Assembly (NCBI RefSeq): GCF_947495705.1 | Contig: NZ_CANLZR010000004.1 | Coordinates: 1-64,000 of the forward strand | DNA length: 64,000 nucleotides | Direction of reading: 5' to 3' | Source: an uncultured Phycicoccus sp. | Lineage (GTDB): Bacteria > Actinomycetota > Actinomycetes > Actinomycetales > Dermatophilaceae | Shown: piece after piece, positions 18,562 through 27,115 of the stretch | Layout: each line of letters opens with the position of its first letter | Numbering within the stretch: the first letter of the stretch is position 1 | The notes under the pieces: model-generated | Told to the model about the DNA's origin: nothing | Databases searched by the model: none | Seen by the model: only the letters and a program-made list of their open reading frames with translations | Translations under genes and position numbers: made by a program

Positions 18562-20429
18562 GGGACGAACGCGGTGAGGTAGCGCCGACCCAGCGCCTGC
18601 TGGGCGAACCGGACGATGGAGAACGCCTGCCTCAGGTGGCGCTTCTCGAAGCTGGACAGCGCCCCCGGGGACACGAAGTTGTCCGGGGCTCGGCCGTCCC
18701 GGACCTGGGCCGACTGGTGCCGCAGCCGCACGTACCCCATGAACTCGAACGCGTCGCGCAGGTCGTCGGCGAGCTCGTCGCTGATGGCCCCGGCCGCGCG
18801 GCACGCCTCGATCCGGGCGCGGGTGTGAACCGCGGGCGACCCGACGGCCAGCGCGTGGACCCGGGCGAGCTCGACGACGCCGAGGATGCCGCCGCGCTTG
18901 ATGTCGAGGCTGTCCCGGTGCTCGCCGGCCTTCTCGAGCACGAAGCCGCGGAAGAACCCCAGCGGGGGCTCGTGGGCCTCCGCCTGCTTCGCGAGATGGG
19001 CGATGAACGTCGTGGCCCCCGGGGTCATCCGCAGCACGTGCTGCTGGAGCCGGGTGTGCAGCCTCGGGTCGCCGTGCACCGGCCGCATGTCGAAGAAGAT
19101 CGACGAGTGCAGCACGGCGTCGGGAGTCGGCGTGGTGAGCCAGGACGTGAACTCGTCCTGCCACTGCGCGAGCGGCCTGCGCCAGTGCGGGTTGGTCGCC
19201 ATGACGTCCCCCTTGCAGCGGGGGTAGCCACAGGTGACGAGCCCCTCGGTGACGCGCTCGGCGAGCCGGGCGAACCACTCCAGCTGGGCGTCCTCGACGC
19301 TGTCGTCGAGGATGAGCGCGGTGTCCTGGTCAGCGGCGAGCGCCTGCTCGAGCCGGGCCCGGGAGCCGAGCGCGACCCAGCAGTACGGCACCGGGGCCGG
19401 GCCGAGGTCGGCCTCGGCCAGGGCGAGGAGCCGCCGCTCGACCGCGTCGCCCACCGCGGTCACGACGCGGCCGATGTCATCGGCGGAGGCGTCCTGCTCG
19501 ACGAGCGCCTGGACGACCTTCGGCAGGCGGGCGGACACCCGGGCCACCCCGTCGACATCGGGCTGCTTCGCGATGTCGCCCGCGAGGTACACGGGGCTGC
19601 CCTCCTCGATCCGGAGGAGGTCGGTGGTCGTGACGATGCCGACGGGCCGGCCGGCGCCGTCGACGAGCGGGAGGTGGTGGATGTGCCGGGCCGTCATCTC
19701 CAGCATCGCCTCGAAGGCGAGGGCGTCGACGGAGGTGGTCACGGGGTCGGCGGTCATCACCTCGGCCACCGGCCGCTCCGGGTCGACCCCGGCCGCGAGG
19801 ACGCGGCTGCGCAGGTCCCGGTCGGTGAGGATGCCGGCGAGCCGCGCCCCGTCCATGACGAGGAGGGCGGACACCCCCTCCCCGGCCATCGTCGTGGCCG
19901 CCTCCCGCACGCTCGCCGTCGCCGGGACCGTGACGAGGTCGCGCCGGGGGAGGTCGTGGAGCCTCGTCTTGAGGATCGCCGACCCCGACGTCGGCGCCTG
20001 CAGCTCGGCGACGGCGCCGCGCATCCGGCTGCGGCGCTGCTCGTCGTAGAACGCCGCCACCTCGGGGTGGGCGCGGCAGAGCTCGTGGAAGACGTCCTCG
20101 GGGATGACGAGGAGGAGCGAGTCCTCGATCGCGGTCACCGAGAACGTCGACGGGTTCCCCTGGGTCAGCGTGATGGAGCCGAAGGAGGCGCCGGCCTCCC
20201 CCCGCTCGACGAGGGTGTCCTGCGCGTCGTGCACGTCGGCGGCCCCCGAACGCAGGACGTACAGCTGGTGGTTGTCCCGGCCGCGGGCGATGAACTCGGT
20301 CCCGCGCCGCACGTACTCGACGGTGAGCCGCGCGGGCAGCCGGCCGAGGACCTCGGCCGGCAGCTCCGAGAACGGCTCGTGCCGGGCCAGGAAGTCGCGG
20401 ATCTCGGACAGCTCGACGTCCAGGGCCAT
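18558..20429 (-). CDS. Cyclic-nucleotide-binding, CBS and DUF294 nucleotidyltransferase protein
   Basis: The 623-residue cytosolic protein has three parts. Residues about 10-140 are a cyclic-nucleotide-binding-like beta roll (LPARLTVEYVRRGTEFIARG). Residues about 165-285 are two CBS repeats ending in LPLVDGAGRPVGIVTTTDLL. From about 310 comes the DUF294 putative nucleotidyltransferase with a GSRARLEQ loop and a DQD motif, followed by the DUF294 C-terminal helical domain. Such proteins are thought to sense nucleotides and act on a protein or RNA, but the reaction is unknown. Coupled to the downstream exonuclease. Confidence 0.9.
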   Translation of the reverse strand: MALDVELSEIRDFLARHEPFSELPAEVLGRLPARLTVEYVRRGTEFIARGRDNHQLYVLRSGAADVHDAQDTLVERGEAGASFGSITLTQGNPSTFSVTAIEDSLLLVIPEDVFHELCRAHPEVAAFYDEQRRSRMRGAVAELQAPTSGSAILKTRLHDLPRRDLVTVPATASVREAATTMAGEGVSALLVMDGARLAGILTDRDLRSRVLAAGVDPERPVAEVMTADPVTTSVDALAFEAMLEMTARHIHHLPLVDGAGRPVGIVTTTDLLRIEEGSPVYLAGDIAKQPDVDGVARVSARLPKVVQALVEQDASADDIGRVVTAVGDAVERRLLALAEADLGPAPVPYCWVALGSRARLEQALAADQDTALILDDSVEDAQLEWFARLAERVTEGLVTCGYPRCKGDVMATNPHWRRPLAQWQDEFTSWLTTPTPDAVLHSSIFFDMRPVHGDPRLHTRLQQHVLRMTPGATTFIAHLAKQAEAHEPPLGFFRGFVLEKAGEHRDSLDIKRGGILGVVELARVHALAVGSPAVHTRARIEACRAAGAISDELADDLRDAFEFMGYVRLRHQSAQVRDGRAPDNFVSPGALSSFEKRHLRQAFSIVRFAQQALGRRYLTAFVP

Positions 20430-20531
20430 ACGTCATGGTCCCAGGACCGGCACGAAAGCCCCAGTACCCCCGCTCGCCTGCTGGAATGAGGATCCTGGTG
20501 CCATCCCGGCACCCGAGCGAAGGAGCGACCG

Positions 20532-20795
20532 ATGAGCGAGAACCCGACCGAGGGCCCGGCCGACAGCGGCGCCGGCGAGCCCGGCCTGCCGGGCGAGCAC
20601 GACGGCGGAGCCGACGGCGGCGCGGGCACCGAGGGACCCGCGGACAGCGGCGCCGGCCAGGAGACCGCACCCGACCAGGAGGACGGCGGCGCCGACGGTG
20701 GCGCCGAGGGGCCGGCCGACAGCGGCGCCGGCGAGCCGGGCGTGCCCGGCGAGCACGACGGTGGCGCCGACGGTGGGGCGGACGCCTCGCAGTGA
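20532..20795 (+). CDS. Small acidic Gly/Ala/Asp-rich protein with three 25-residue repeats
   Basis: An 87-residue protein made of three near-identical units (about residues 7-32, 34-58 and 59-84). Each unit starts EGPADSGAG and ends DGGADGGA; units 1 and 3 also share PGEHDGG. There are no Cys, aromatic or membrane residues, so it is probably unfolded and strongly acidic. A clear GAAGGAG precedes the ATG. Its stop overlaps the start of a JmjC-like cupin oxygenase (GTGA). That arrangement resembles a modified-peptide precursor beside its enzyme, with the Asp/His of each repeat as possible hydroxylation targets; this is inference. It could equally be an unrelated low-complexity protein. Confidence 0.7.
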   Translation: MSENPTEGPADSGAGEPGLPGEHDGGADGGAGTEGPADSGAGQETAPDQEDGGADGGAEGPADSGAGEPGVPGEHDGGADGGADASQ

Positions 20796-22018
20796 GCGAT
20801 CCGGTGCTCGAGCCCCCGGCCGGGTCCCCCCGCGGGACGGGCCGGGGGCTCGGCGCGTTCGTGGCGACGGCACCCGAGCGCTTCGCCACCGAACAGTGGG
20901 GGCGCGCGCCACTGCTGAGCCGGGCCGCCGACCTGCCGGCACCCCGGCACGGGTTCGGGGCGGCCGCGGTCGACGAGCTGCTCGCGCGGCGGGCGCTGCG
21001 CACCCCCTTCCTCCGGATGGCCCGCAACGGCTCGACCCTCGATCCCCGCGAGTTCACGCTGGGCGGCGGGGTCGGGGCGGCGATCGGTGACCAGGTCAGC
21101 GAGGACAAGGTGCTGCGCCTCTTCGCCGACGGCGCGACCATCGTGCTCCAGGGCCTGCACCGCACCTGGGCCCCGGTCTCGGACACCGCTCGCGACCTCG
21201 CCGCGGACCTCGGCCACCCCGTGCAGGTCAACGCTTACGTGACCCCTCCGCAGAACCAGGGCTTCGACGACCACTACGACGTGCACGACGTCTTCGTCGT
21301 CCAGGTCGAGGGCGAGAAGCAATGGCGGGTCCGGCGGCCGGTCCTCGAGCATCCCCTGCGCGACCAGCCGTGGACCGACCACCGGGAGGCGGTCCACGCG
21401 GCGGCCGCCGAGGAGCCGGTCCTCGAGCAGGTTCTCGAGCCCGGGGACTGCCTCTACCTGCCGCGAGGCTGGCTGCACTCCGCGACCGCCCTCGGCGGGA
21501 CGAGCATCCACCTGACGTTCGGTGTCCACGTGTGGACGATGCGACACCTGGCCGAGGACCTCCTCAGCGCTGCCGGCCGCCGGCTCGACGCCGATCCGGC
21601 GCTGCGGCAGGCGCTGGCGCCCGGGGTGGACGCGCTCGACCCGGCCGTGACCGCCGCCGCGCGGGACCAGCTCCGGGCGGCCGTCGAGCGCGCGCTCGAC
21701 GACGTCACCGACGACGACCTCGCCGCCGCCCTGGCCCGCCGAGCCAGGGCTGCCCAGCGGGCCGAGCCGCTGGGCGCGCTGGCCCAGCACCAGGCCGCCG
21801 GGGCCGACGTGGGGCCGCGCTGGCGGCTGCGCGAGCACCTCGCCGCGCGATGGGAGGGCGGCACCCTCGTCACCCGGGTCGGCCGGCTCGAGGTGGCCGA
21901 GGCCGACCGGGCCGCCGTCGCGGACCTCCTGGCCGGCCGGGCTCCGGAGCCGCCCGCCGGGCTGCTCCGCCGGCTCGCGCTCGCGGGCGTCGTCGTCCCG
22001 GCGGCCGCGGACGGCTGA
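20792..22018 (+). CDS. JmjC-like cupin (cupin_4) oxygenase
   Basis: The 408-residue protein belongs to the cupin_4/ribosomal-oxygenase-like group (RoxA/YcfD, MINA/NO66), Fe(II)/2-oxoglutarate hydroxylases of Arg or His side chains. The Fe ligands are His161 and Asp163 in DDHYDVHD and probably His229 in PRGWLHSA. The helical C-terminal region matches the dimerisation/winged-helix part of the family. Actinobacterial members are often not ribosome-targeted. It is coupled to the acidic repeat protein by GTGA and convergent with the rhodanese lipoprotein. Hydroxylase activity is likely; the substrate is not known. Confidence 0.82.
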   Translation: MSDPVLEPPAGSPRGTGRGLGAFVATAPERFATEQWGRAPLLSRAADLPAPRHGFGAAAVDELLARRALRTPFLRMARNGSTLDPREFTLGGGVGAAIGDQVSEDKVLRLFADGATIVLQGLHRTWAPVSDTARDLAADLGHPVQVNAYVTPPQNQGFDDHYDVHDVFVVQVEGEKQWRVRRPVLEHPLRDQPWTDHREAVHAAAAEEPVLEQVLEPGDCLYLPRGWLHSATALGGTSIHLTFGVHVWTMRHLAEDLLSAAGRRLDADPALRQALAPGVDALDPAVTAAARDQLRAAVERALDDVTDDDLAAALARRARAAQRAEPLGALAQHQAAGADVGPRWRLREHLAARWEGGTLVTRVGRLEVAEADRAAVADLLAGRAPEPPAGLLRRLALAGVVVPAAADG

Positions 22019-22021
22019 CGG

Positions 22022-22471
22022 TCAGTCGGTGACGACCTCGCCGCCGGCCTCCTGCCAGTCGATGATGCCGCCGCCCAGGTCGAACGCCTGGGTGAAGCCG
22101 GCCGCGGTCATCTGCTCGACCGCCGCAGCGGACCGGTTGCCGGACCGGCAGTACACCGCGTACGGGGCGTCCGGGGCGAGGGCGCCGATGCGGTCGGCGA
22201 AGTCGGGGGCCGACACGTCGATGTTCACCGCACCCGGCAGGTGGCCCGCGGCGAACTCCTCCGGGGTCCGGACGTCGAGGATCGTCGTGTTCGGCCGGCG
22301 CAGGGCCGCCGCGAACTCCTCGACCCCGAGCTGGGAACCGTTGACGGGGGCGGCACTCGCGGCGGCCCCCGCGGTGACGCTCACCTCGGACGTGCCGGTG
22401 CCGCACCCCCCGAGGACCCCGGTTGCGGCGAGAGCGAGGGACAGGACCGCGACGAGACGGCGGACGGACAT
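22022..22471 (-). CDS. Rhodanese-domain lipoprotein
   Basis: The 149-residue precursor has a lipobox LGGC with the lipid-modified Cys at residue 23 after a hydrophobic signal. It is followed by a rhodanese domain with the LDVRTPEEF strand and the sulfur-carrying Cys108 in YCRSGNRS. It would act on the outer face of the membrane, transferring or trapping sulfane sulfur. AGGAG precedes the ATG. An ATACCC-N4-GGGTAT operator lies 38 bp upstream with a TATGAT -10 box over its proximal edge, placing this gene in the CsoR/CstR-type regulon described at 28662-29006. Confidence 0.88.
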   Translation of the reverse strand: MSVRRLVAVLSLALAATGVLGGCGTGTSEVSVTAGAAASAAPVNGSQLGVEEFAAALRRPNTTILDVRTPEEFAAGHLPGAVNIDVSAPDFADRIGALAPDAPYAVYCRSGNRSAAAVEQMTAAGFTQAFDLGGGIIDWQEAGGEVVTD

Positions 22472-22508
22472 GGGCACTCCTGGGACGGGCGGGACGGCAT
22501 TCACCATC

Positions 22509-22524
22509 ATACCCGAGGGGGTAT
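22509..22524. promoter_or_regulatory. CsoR/CstR-type operator 1 (rhodanese lipoprotein)
   Basis: ATACCC-GAGG-GGGTAT is one of five perfect matches to ATACCC-N4-GGGTAT in this window. On the minus strand the half-site runs into TATGAT, a good -10 box for the lipoprotein gene, so bound repressor would cover the promoter. The divergent SDR gene has its own -10 further away and no -10 on this site. Confidence 0.75.
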
Positions 22525-22616
22525 CGGGTCCGAGGTGGGCCTGAACAGACCCGCACCACACCGGAACCGGGGCGAATGTGGGCTCCGGACACACCGGTCG
22601 TCCGTGGCGGCCTGCC

Positions 22617-22622
22617 TAGGGT
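22617..22622 (+). promoter_or_regulatory. Candidate -10 box (TAGGGT) of the hydroxybutyrate dehydrogenase gene
   Basis: TAGGGT ends 8 nt before the ATG at 22631, with no Shine-Dalgarno between them; a leaderless transcript is likely. Confidence 0.5.
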
Positions 22623-22630
22623 CCGATCCC

Positions 22631-23401
22631 ATGACCGACGTTCTCGACCCCAGTAGCCCCGACCTCCGCGGCCGGACGGCTCTCGTCACCGGCGCGGCGA
22701 GCGGGATCGGCGAGTCCGTGACGCGGGCCCTCGCGGCGGCGGGCGCCCGCGTGCACGCTGTGGACCGCGACGCCGACGGGCTGCAGGCCGTCGCCGGCAC
22801 GGCGGGCGTCGAGGGCATCGTCGCGGACCTGTCGGACCTCGGCGCGCTGACCGACCTGCCGCGCGACATCGACATCCTCGTCAACAACGCCGGCATCCAG
22901 CACGTCAGCCCGATCGAGGACTTCCCCGTCGAGCGCTTCGACCTGATCCTCGACCTCATGCTCGCCGCCCCCTTCCGCCTGGTCCACCAGTCGCTGCCGC
23001 ACATGTACGCCGGTGGGTGGGGCCGGGTCGTCAACGTCTCGAGCGTGCACGGGCTGCGCGCGAGCGCGTTCAAGGCCGCGTACGTCGCCGCCAAACACGG
23101 CCTCGAGGGCCTCTCGAAGGTCATCGCCCTCGAAGGCGGTCCGAAGGGCGTGACCTCCAACTGCCTCAACCCCGCGTACGTGCGCACCCCGCTCGTCGAG
23201 AAGCAGATCGCCGACCAGGCGTCCCAGCACGGCATCCCCCACGAGGAGGTCGTGGAGTCCGTGATGCTCGCCCCGGTGGCGGTCAAGCGGCTCGTCGAGC
23301 CGGACGAGGTCGCAGCGCTCGCGCTGTTCCTCTGCGGGCCCGCATCGGCGTCGGTGAACGGGGCCGCCTTCACGATGGACGGCGGGTGGACGGCGCACTG
23401 A
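22631..23401 (+). CDS. 3-hydroxybutyrate dehydrogenase (SDR family)
   Basis: A 256-residue short-chain dehydrogenase with the cofactor loop TGAASGIG (residues about 20-27), NNAGIQHV, the catalytic Ser in NVSSVHGL and the YVAAK Tyr/Lys pair. The C-terminal AFTMDGGWTAH and the IQHV/HGL context match NAD-dependent D-3-hydroxybutyrate dehydrogenases, which oxidise 3-hydroxybutyrate to acetoacetate when polyhydroxybutyrate or ketone bodies are used. It lies 38 nt before a PucR-type regulator, its likely controller. Start supported by the TAGGGT box upstream. Confidence 0.85.
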   Translation: MTDVLDPSSPDLRGRTALVTGAASGIGESVTRALAAAGARVHAVDRDADGLQAVAGTAGVEGIVADLSDLGALTDLPRDIDILVNNAGIQHVSPIEDFPVERFDLILDLMLAAPFRLVHQSLPHMYAGGWGRVVNVSSVHGLRASAFKAAYVAAKHGLEGLSKVIALEGGPKGVTSNCLNPAYVRTPLVEKQIADQASQHGIPHEEVVESVMLAPVAVKRLVEPDEVAALALFLCGPASASVNGAAFTMDGGWTAH

Positions 23402-23426
23402 GCCCCGACCCGGCCGCCGCGGTCCC

Positions 23427-23432
23427 TAGGAT
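23427..23432 (+). promoter_or_regulatory. Candidate -10 box (TAGGAT) of the PucR-type regulator
   Basis: TAGGAT ends 7 nt before the ATG at 23440, within the short gap after the dehydrogenase gene. This suggests a separate leaderless transcript for the regulator. Confidence 0.4.
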
Positions 23433-23439
23433 CGGCAGG

Positions 23440-25278
23440 ATGGCGGAGCGACGGGACGAGGGGGACGGCGACGACGGTGCGCTGCGGCTCCTCGCGCTGC
23501 TCGCCGAGGACGCCTCCGTGGCCGAGGTCGCGGCCGCCGACGCGCCCGGACCCGCCCGCGAGCTCGCGCTGCGCGTCGCCGGGGCCCGGCAGGTCCACCG
23601 GCGCCGCGAGGCCGGGCTCACCGCCCTGCTCGACACGGTCCGCGCCCTCGTGACCGAGAGCGACCCGGGCCAGGTCCTCGATGCCATCGTCCGGCGGGCC
23701 CGCACCCTGATCGGCACCGACCTCACCTACCTCACGCTGCACGACCCCGACCGCGGCGACACGTACATGCGCGCCACCGACGGCTCCGTCTCGGCGGCGT
23801 TCCAGTCGGTCCGGCTCGAGCTCGGCGCCGGCCTCGGCGGGCTCGTCGCGTCGACCCGCAAGCCCTACTGGACCGCCGACTACTGGAACGACGACCGGTT
23901 CCGGCACACCTCCGACATCGACGGGGCGGTCTCCGAGGAGGGGATCATCGCGATCTGCGGCACGCCCCTGATCGTCGACCACGTGTTCGTCGGCGTGCTC
24001 TTCGCGGCGAACCGCTCGCCGCGGCCGTTCACCCGCGAGGAGGTCGCGCTGCTCGGCGACCTCGCGACGCTCGCGGCCGTCACCCTCGTCCAGACCCGGG
24101 CCCTGGCCGATGCCGAGGCCGCCCTCGCCGCCCTCTCGGACGCACACGAGACGGTGCGCTCGTACGCCGACGGGGTCGAGAAGGCCGCGACGGCCCACGA
24201 CCGGTTCGCCTCGCTGGTCCTCGAGGGCGGGGGCGTCGACGACCTCACCCACGCCCTGGCCGACCTGCTCGGCGGGTGGGCCGCCCTCGTCGACGACGAC
24301 GGGACCGTGCGCAGCGCCACCCGCGGCGCCGCGCCACCCGGCACCTTCCCCGACCTGGGATCCGGCCGGCTCGTGGAGTCCGACGGCGTGTACGGCCTCG
24401 CCGTGGCGACCGCCGCCGAACGGCTCGCGACGCTGTACCTCGGCGGTGTCGGGGACCTCACGGACTCCGAGCGACGCACGGTCGAGCGGGCGGGTGTCGT
24501 GACGGCCCTGGTCCTCCTCTTCGAGCGGCAGGCCGCCGACACCCGCCAGTCCGCCCGCAACCGGGTCGTGTCCGAGCTCGTCGCGGCCCGGGGCCCGGCC
24601 GAGGACCGGGTGCAGCTCGCCAGGTCGGCCGGCACCGACCCCGACGTGCCGTACTGCCTCCTCGTCCTGCGCGGGGAGGCCGGCACCCCGGTCCGGGCGC
24701 TGGCGCTGTCCGCCGCTGCGGTGGTCGCCGACGGCTCCCTCGTCGGAGCCCACGACGGCGACGTCGTCGTGCTCGTCCCCGGGGGCGACGCCGACGGGTG
24801 CGCCCGCGAGGTCGCGGCGCGACTCGGCCGGCGCAGCGCCGTGACCGTGGCCGGGGTCGGCCCCCTGCGCGGGGTCGACGCCGTCCCGGCCGCCTACGAC
24901 GAGGCGCTGCGCACCGTCGCGGCGCTCATCGCGCTCGGGCGGCGCGGCGAGGGCGCAGCGGCGACGCACCTCGGGTTCGCCGGGCTCATCGTCGGCTCCG
25001 ACCCCGACGTCGGGGCGTACGTCGACCGTGAGCTCGGCCCGCTGCTCGACTACGACAGCCGACGCGGTACCGACCTCGTCGGCACCCTGGCCGCGTACTT
25101 CGACGCCGGCCGCAGCCCGCGGCACGCCGCGACCGGGCTGCACGTGCACGTCAACACGGTGGCCCAGCGGCTCGACCGGATCGGCGCGCTGCTCGGCGAG
25201 GACTGGCAGGAACCGGAGCGCTCCCTCGAGCTGCAGCTCGCGCTGCGGATGCGCCGCCTCCTCGGCCCCGCCCCGTGA
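23440..25278 (+). CDS. GAF and PucR-type helix-turn-helix regulator
   Basis: A 612-residue activator-like protein. A GAF domain covers about residues 65-215 (LIGTDLTYLTLHDPDRGDTY; IICGTPLIV-like strand) and binds an unknown small ligand. Residues from about 360 form a GGDEF-related middle domain, and the last 60 residues are the PucR C-terminal helix-turn-helix (TGLHVHVNTVAQRLDRIGAL). It follows the 3-hydroxybutyrate dehydrogenase gene and precedes a zinc alcohol dehydrogenase; such regulators usually activate neighbouring catabolic genes. Confidence 0.85.
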   Translation: MAERRDEGDGDDGALRLLALLAEDASVAEVAAADAPGPARELALRVAGARQVHRRREAGLTALLDTVRALVTESDPGQVLDAIVRRARTLIGTDLTYLTLHDPDRGDTYMRATDGSVSAAFQSVRLELGAGLGGLVASTRKPYWTADYWNDDRFRHTSDIDGAVSEEGIIAICGTPLIVDHVFVGVLFAANRSPRPFTREEVALLGDLATLAAVTLVQTRALADAEAALAALSDAHETVRSYADGVEKAATAHDRFASLVLEGGGVDDLTHALADLLGGWAALVDDDGTVRSATRGAAPPGTFPDLGSGRLVESDGVYGLAVATAAERLATLYLGGVGDLTDSERRTVERAGVVTALVLLFERQAADTRQSARNRVVSELVAARGPAEDRVQLARSAGTDPDVPYCLLVLRGEAGTPVRALALSAAAVVADGSLVGAHDGDVVVLVPGGDADGCAREVAARLGRRSAVTVAGVGPLRGVDAVPAAYDEALRTVAALIALGRRGEGAAATHLGFAGLIVGSDPDVGAYVDRELGPLLDYDSRRGTDLVGTLAAYFDAGRSPRHAATGLHVHVNTVAQRLDRIGALLGEDWQEPERSLELQLALRMRRLLGPAP

Positions 25279-25311
25279 TCTCGTCCTGCCTCCAGTGGCA
25301 GGCTGACCCGC

Positions 25312-26367
25312 GTGCGAGCCCTCGTCTACGACGCCTTCGGCGCCACCCTGTACGTCGCCGACGTCCCCGACCCGGTTGCTCCGCCCGGGGGTGCGGTCGT
25401 CCGGTTGACCGCGAGCGGGCTGTGCCGCAGCGACTGGCACGGCTGGATGGGCCACGACTCCGACATCGCGACCTTCCCGCACGTGCCCGGGCACGAGTTC
25501 GCTGGCGTCGTCGAGTCGGTCGGGGCGGGCGTCGACGCCGCGTGGGTCGGCCGGCCCGTCACCGCACCCTTCGTCTTCGCCTGCGGCGCCTGCGCGGTCT
25601 GCGCCACCGGCGACGGCCAGGTCTGCCCCCACCAGCGCCAGCCCGGGTTCACCGACCCCGGGTCCTTCGCCGAGCGGGTCGTGGTGCACGCGGCCGCCAC
25701 CAACCTCGTCGCCCTCCCGGGCGGCATCTCCCCCACGGCTGCGGCAGGGCTCGGGTGCCGGGTCGCCACGGCACATCGGGCCGTCGTGGCGCGCGGCCGG
25801 GTCGCCCCCGGCGAGACGGTGCTCGTCCTCGGCTGCGGCGGCGTCGGGCTCGCCGCGGTCCAGGTGGCCGTCGGCCGGGGCGCCCGGGTGTGCGCCGTCG
25901 ACGTCGACGCAGCCTCCCGGGCCCGGGCGGGCTCCCTCGGCGCGGAGCACACCTTCGACGGCGGCCTGCCGGAGGCCGAGCTCGTCGCCGCCGCCCACGA
26001 CTGGTCGAGGGGCGGGGTGCACCTGGCCGTCGACGGGGTCGGCTCCCCGGCGACGTGCCGGGTCGGGGTCCTCGCCCTGCGGCGGCGGGGGCGGCACGTG
26101 CAGGTCGGGCTGCTCCCTCCGGCCGCGGGCAGCGCCGACCTGCCGATGGACCGGGTCATCGGCTGGGAGCTCGACGTGCTCGGCAGCCACGGGATGGCCG
26201 CCGCCGACTACCCCGGCCTGCTCGAGGACGTGGCGCGTGGCCGCCTCGACCTCGACGCGCTCCTGGCCCCCGGGGAGCCGGTGGGGCTCGAGGAGGCCGG
26301 TCGCCTGCTCACCACGATGGGCCGGACGGCCTCCCGCGGAATGGTGCTCGTCGACCCGTCACGCTGA
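25312..26367 (+). CDS. Zinc-dependent alcohol dehydrogenase
   Basis: A 351-residue MDR enzyme. The catalytic zinc site includes the Cys of GLCRSDWH and HVPGHEFAG; the structural zinc site is the four-Cys lobe at about residues 84-105 (CGACAVCATGDGQVC). The NAD(P) loop is LGCGGVGLAAVQ. It oxidises an unknown alcohol or aldehyde in the cytosol. GTG start, 33 nt after the PucR-type regulator, so it may be part of its target set. The last codons overlap the convergent PIG-L gene by 9 nt. Confidence 0.87.
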   Translation: MRALVYDAFGATLYVADVPDPVAPPGGAVVRLTASGLCRSDWHGWMGHDSDIATFPHVPGHEFAGVVESVGAGVDAAWVGRPVTAPFVFACGACAVCATGDGQVCPHQRQPGFTDPGSFAERVVVHAAATNLVALPGGISPTAAAGLGCRVATAHRAVVARGRVAPGETVLVLGCGGVGLAAVQVAVGRGARVCAVDVDAASRARAGSLGAEHTFDGGLPEAELVAAAHDWSRGGVHLAVDGVGSPATCRVGVLALRRRGRHVQVGLLPPAAGSADLPMDRVIGWELDVLGSHGMAAADYPGLLEDVARGRLDLDALLAPGEPVGLEEAGRLLTTMGRTASRGMVLVDPSR

Positions 26368-27048
26368 CGGCACCGAACCGGGCACGAGCAGCCGGACGTA
26401 CTCGACGTCGCCGAGGAGCTCCAGCCGGCGCCACAGCACGCTGCCCGGTACCGCCTGGGTGGCGTGGCACCGCACCGCCTCGAGCTGGCGGCTGCGGTCG
26501 ACGGGGACCTCGACGAGCAGCTCCCGGGGATGGCCGGCGAAGCCGCCCCCCGTCTCGGCCCGCAGAATCGCGCCGACGTCCTCCGGCAGCGCCCAGCCGA
26601 GGACGGGGAGACCCAGCCGCTCCCCGGCGGCGATCGCCGCCCGCGAGGCCGTCTCGTGGTCCTCGTGGCCGGTCACGCCGGCGACCGGATCGAACACGAG
26701 CAGCCCGTCGGGCTCGACCCGGTGCGCCTGCTCGATGACGTCGGCCTCCAGCCGCTCGGGTGGGACGGCGGACAGCCCACCGTCGGGGTGGGCGCACATC
26801 GTCGCCTCCCCGACGCCGAGCGCCGCCGCGGCGGATCGCAGCTCGGCGCCCCGCACCTCGGCGAGGTCGCCGTCGATGTCACCCAGGGTCGAGGCCTCGC
26901 CCCGGGTGAGGCACAGGACGCGCACCTGCGCGCCCGCTGCGACGAACCGGTCGAGCAGCGCTCCCAGCCCGAAGGACTCGTCATCGGGGTGGGCGACGAC
27001 GGCGAGCACTCGTCGCCACTTCGGCAGTCCGTGCTGCGGGTCAACCAT
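26359..27048 (-). CDS. PIG-L family deacetylase (MshB/Mca/BshB-like)
   Basis: A 229-residue zinc deacetylase with AHPDDE (His20, Asp23) and the second metal motif GHEDH at residues 127-131. In actinobacteria this family includes mycothiol deacetylase MshB and mycothiol S-conjugate amidase Mca, acting on N-acetylglucosamine-linked thiols. At 229 aa it is shorter than both (about 290), closer to BshB2-like members. Its ATG lies 9 bp from an ATACCC-N4-GGGTAT operator, and TATGTT at the operator edge ends 6 nt before the ATG, giving a repressed leaderless promoter. The context points to low-molecular-weight thiol metabolism. Exact substrate unknown. Confidence 0.83.
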   Translation of the reverse strand: MVDPQHGLPKWRRVLAVVAHPDDESFGLGALLDRFVAAGAQVRVLCLTRGEASTLGDIDGDLAEVRGAELRSAAAALGVGEATMCAHPDGGLSAVPPERLEADVIEQAHRVEPDGLLVFDPVAGVTGHEDHETASRAAIAAGERLGLPVLGWALPEDVGAILRAETGGGFAGHPRELLVEVPVDRSRQLEAVRCHATQAVPGSVLWRRLELLGDVEYVRLLVPGSVPSA

Positions 27049-27057
27049 GTTCCAAAC

Positions 27058-27073
27058 ATACCCTCGGGGGTAT
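27058..27073. promoter_or_regulatory. CsoR/CstR-type operator 2 (divergent PIG-L / methyltransferase)
   Basis: The core is ATACCC-TCGG-GGGTAT. The dyad extends to 10-bp arms, AAACATACCC (27054-27063) and GGGTATGTTT (27068-27077). Both edges contain TATGTT, so one palindrome holds two outward -10 boxes: leaderless for the PIG-L gene at 27048 and with a 40-nt leader for the methyltransferase at 27116. One repressor could shut both. Confidence 0.78.
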
Positions 27074-27115
27074 GTTTCAAGGGTCTTCGGGACCCGCGTG
27101 GGTGACACTGTCCCC

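Noticed and set aside
22507-26190. 1227-codon minus-strand open frame
   Set aside because: Covers the SDR, PucR-type and ADH genes antisense, with composition typical of third-position GC bias and no recognisable domain.
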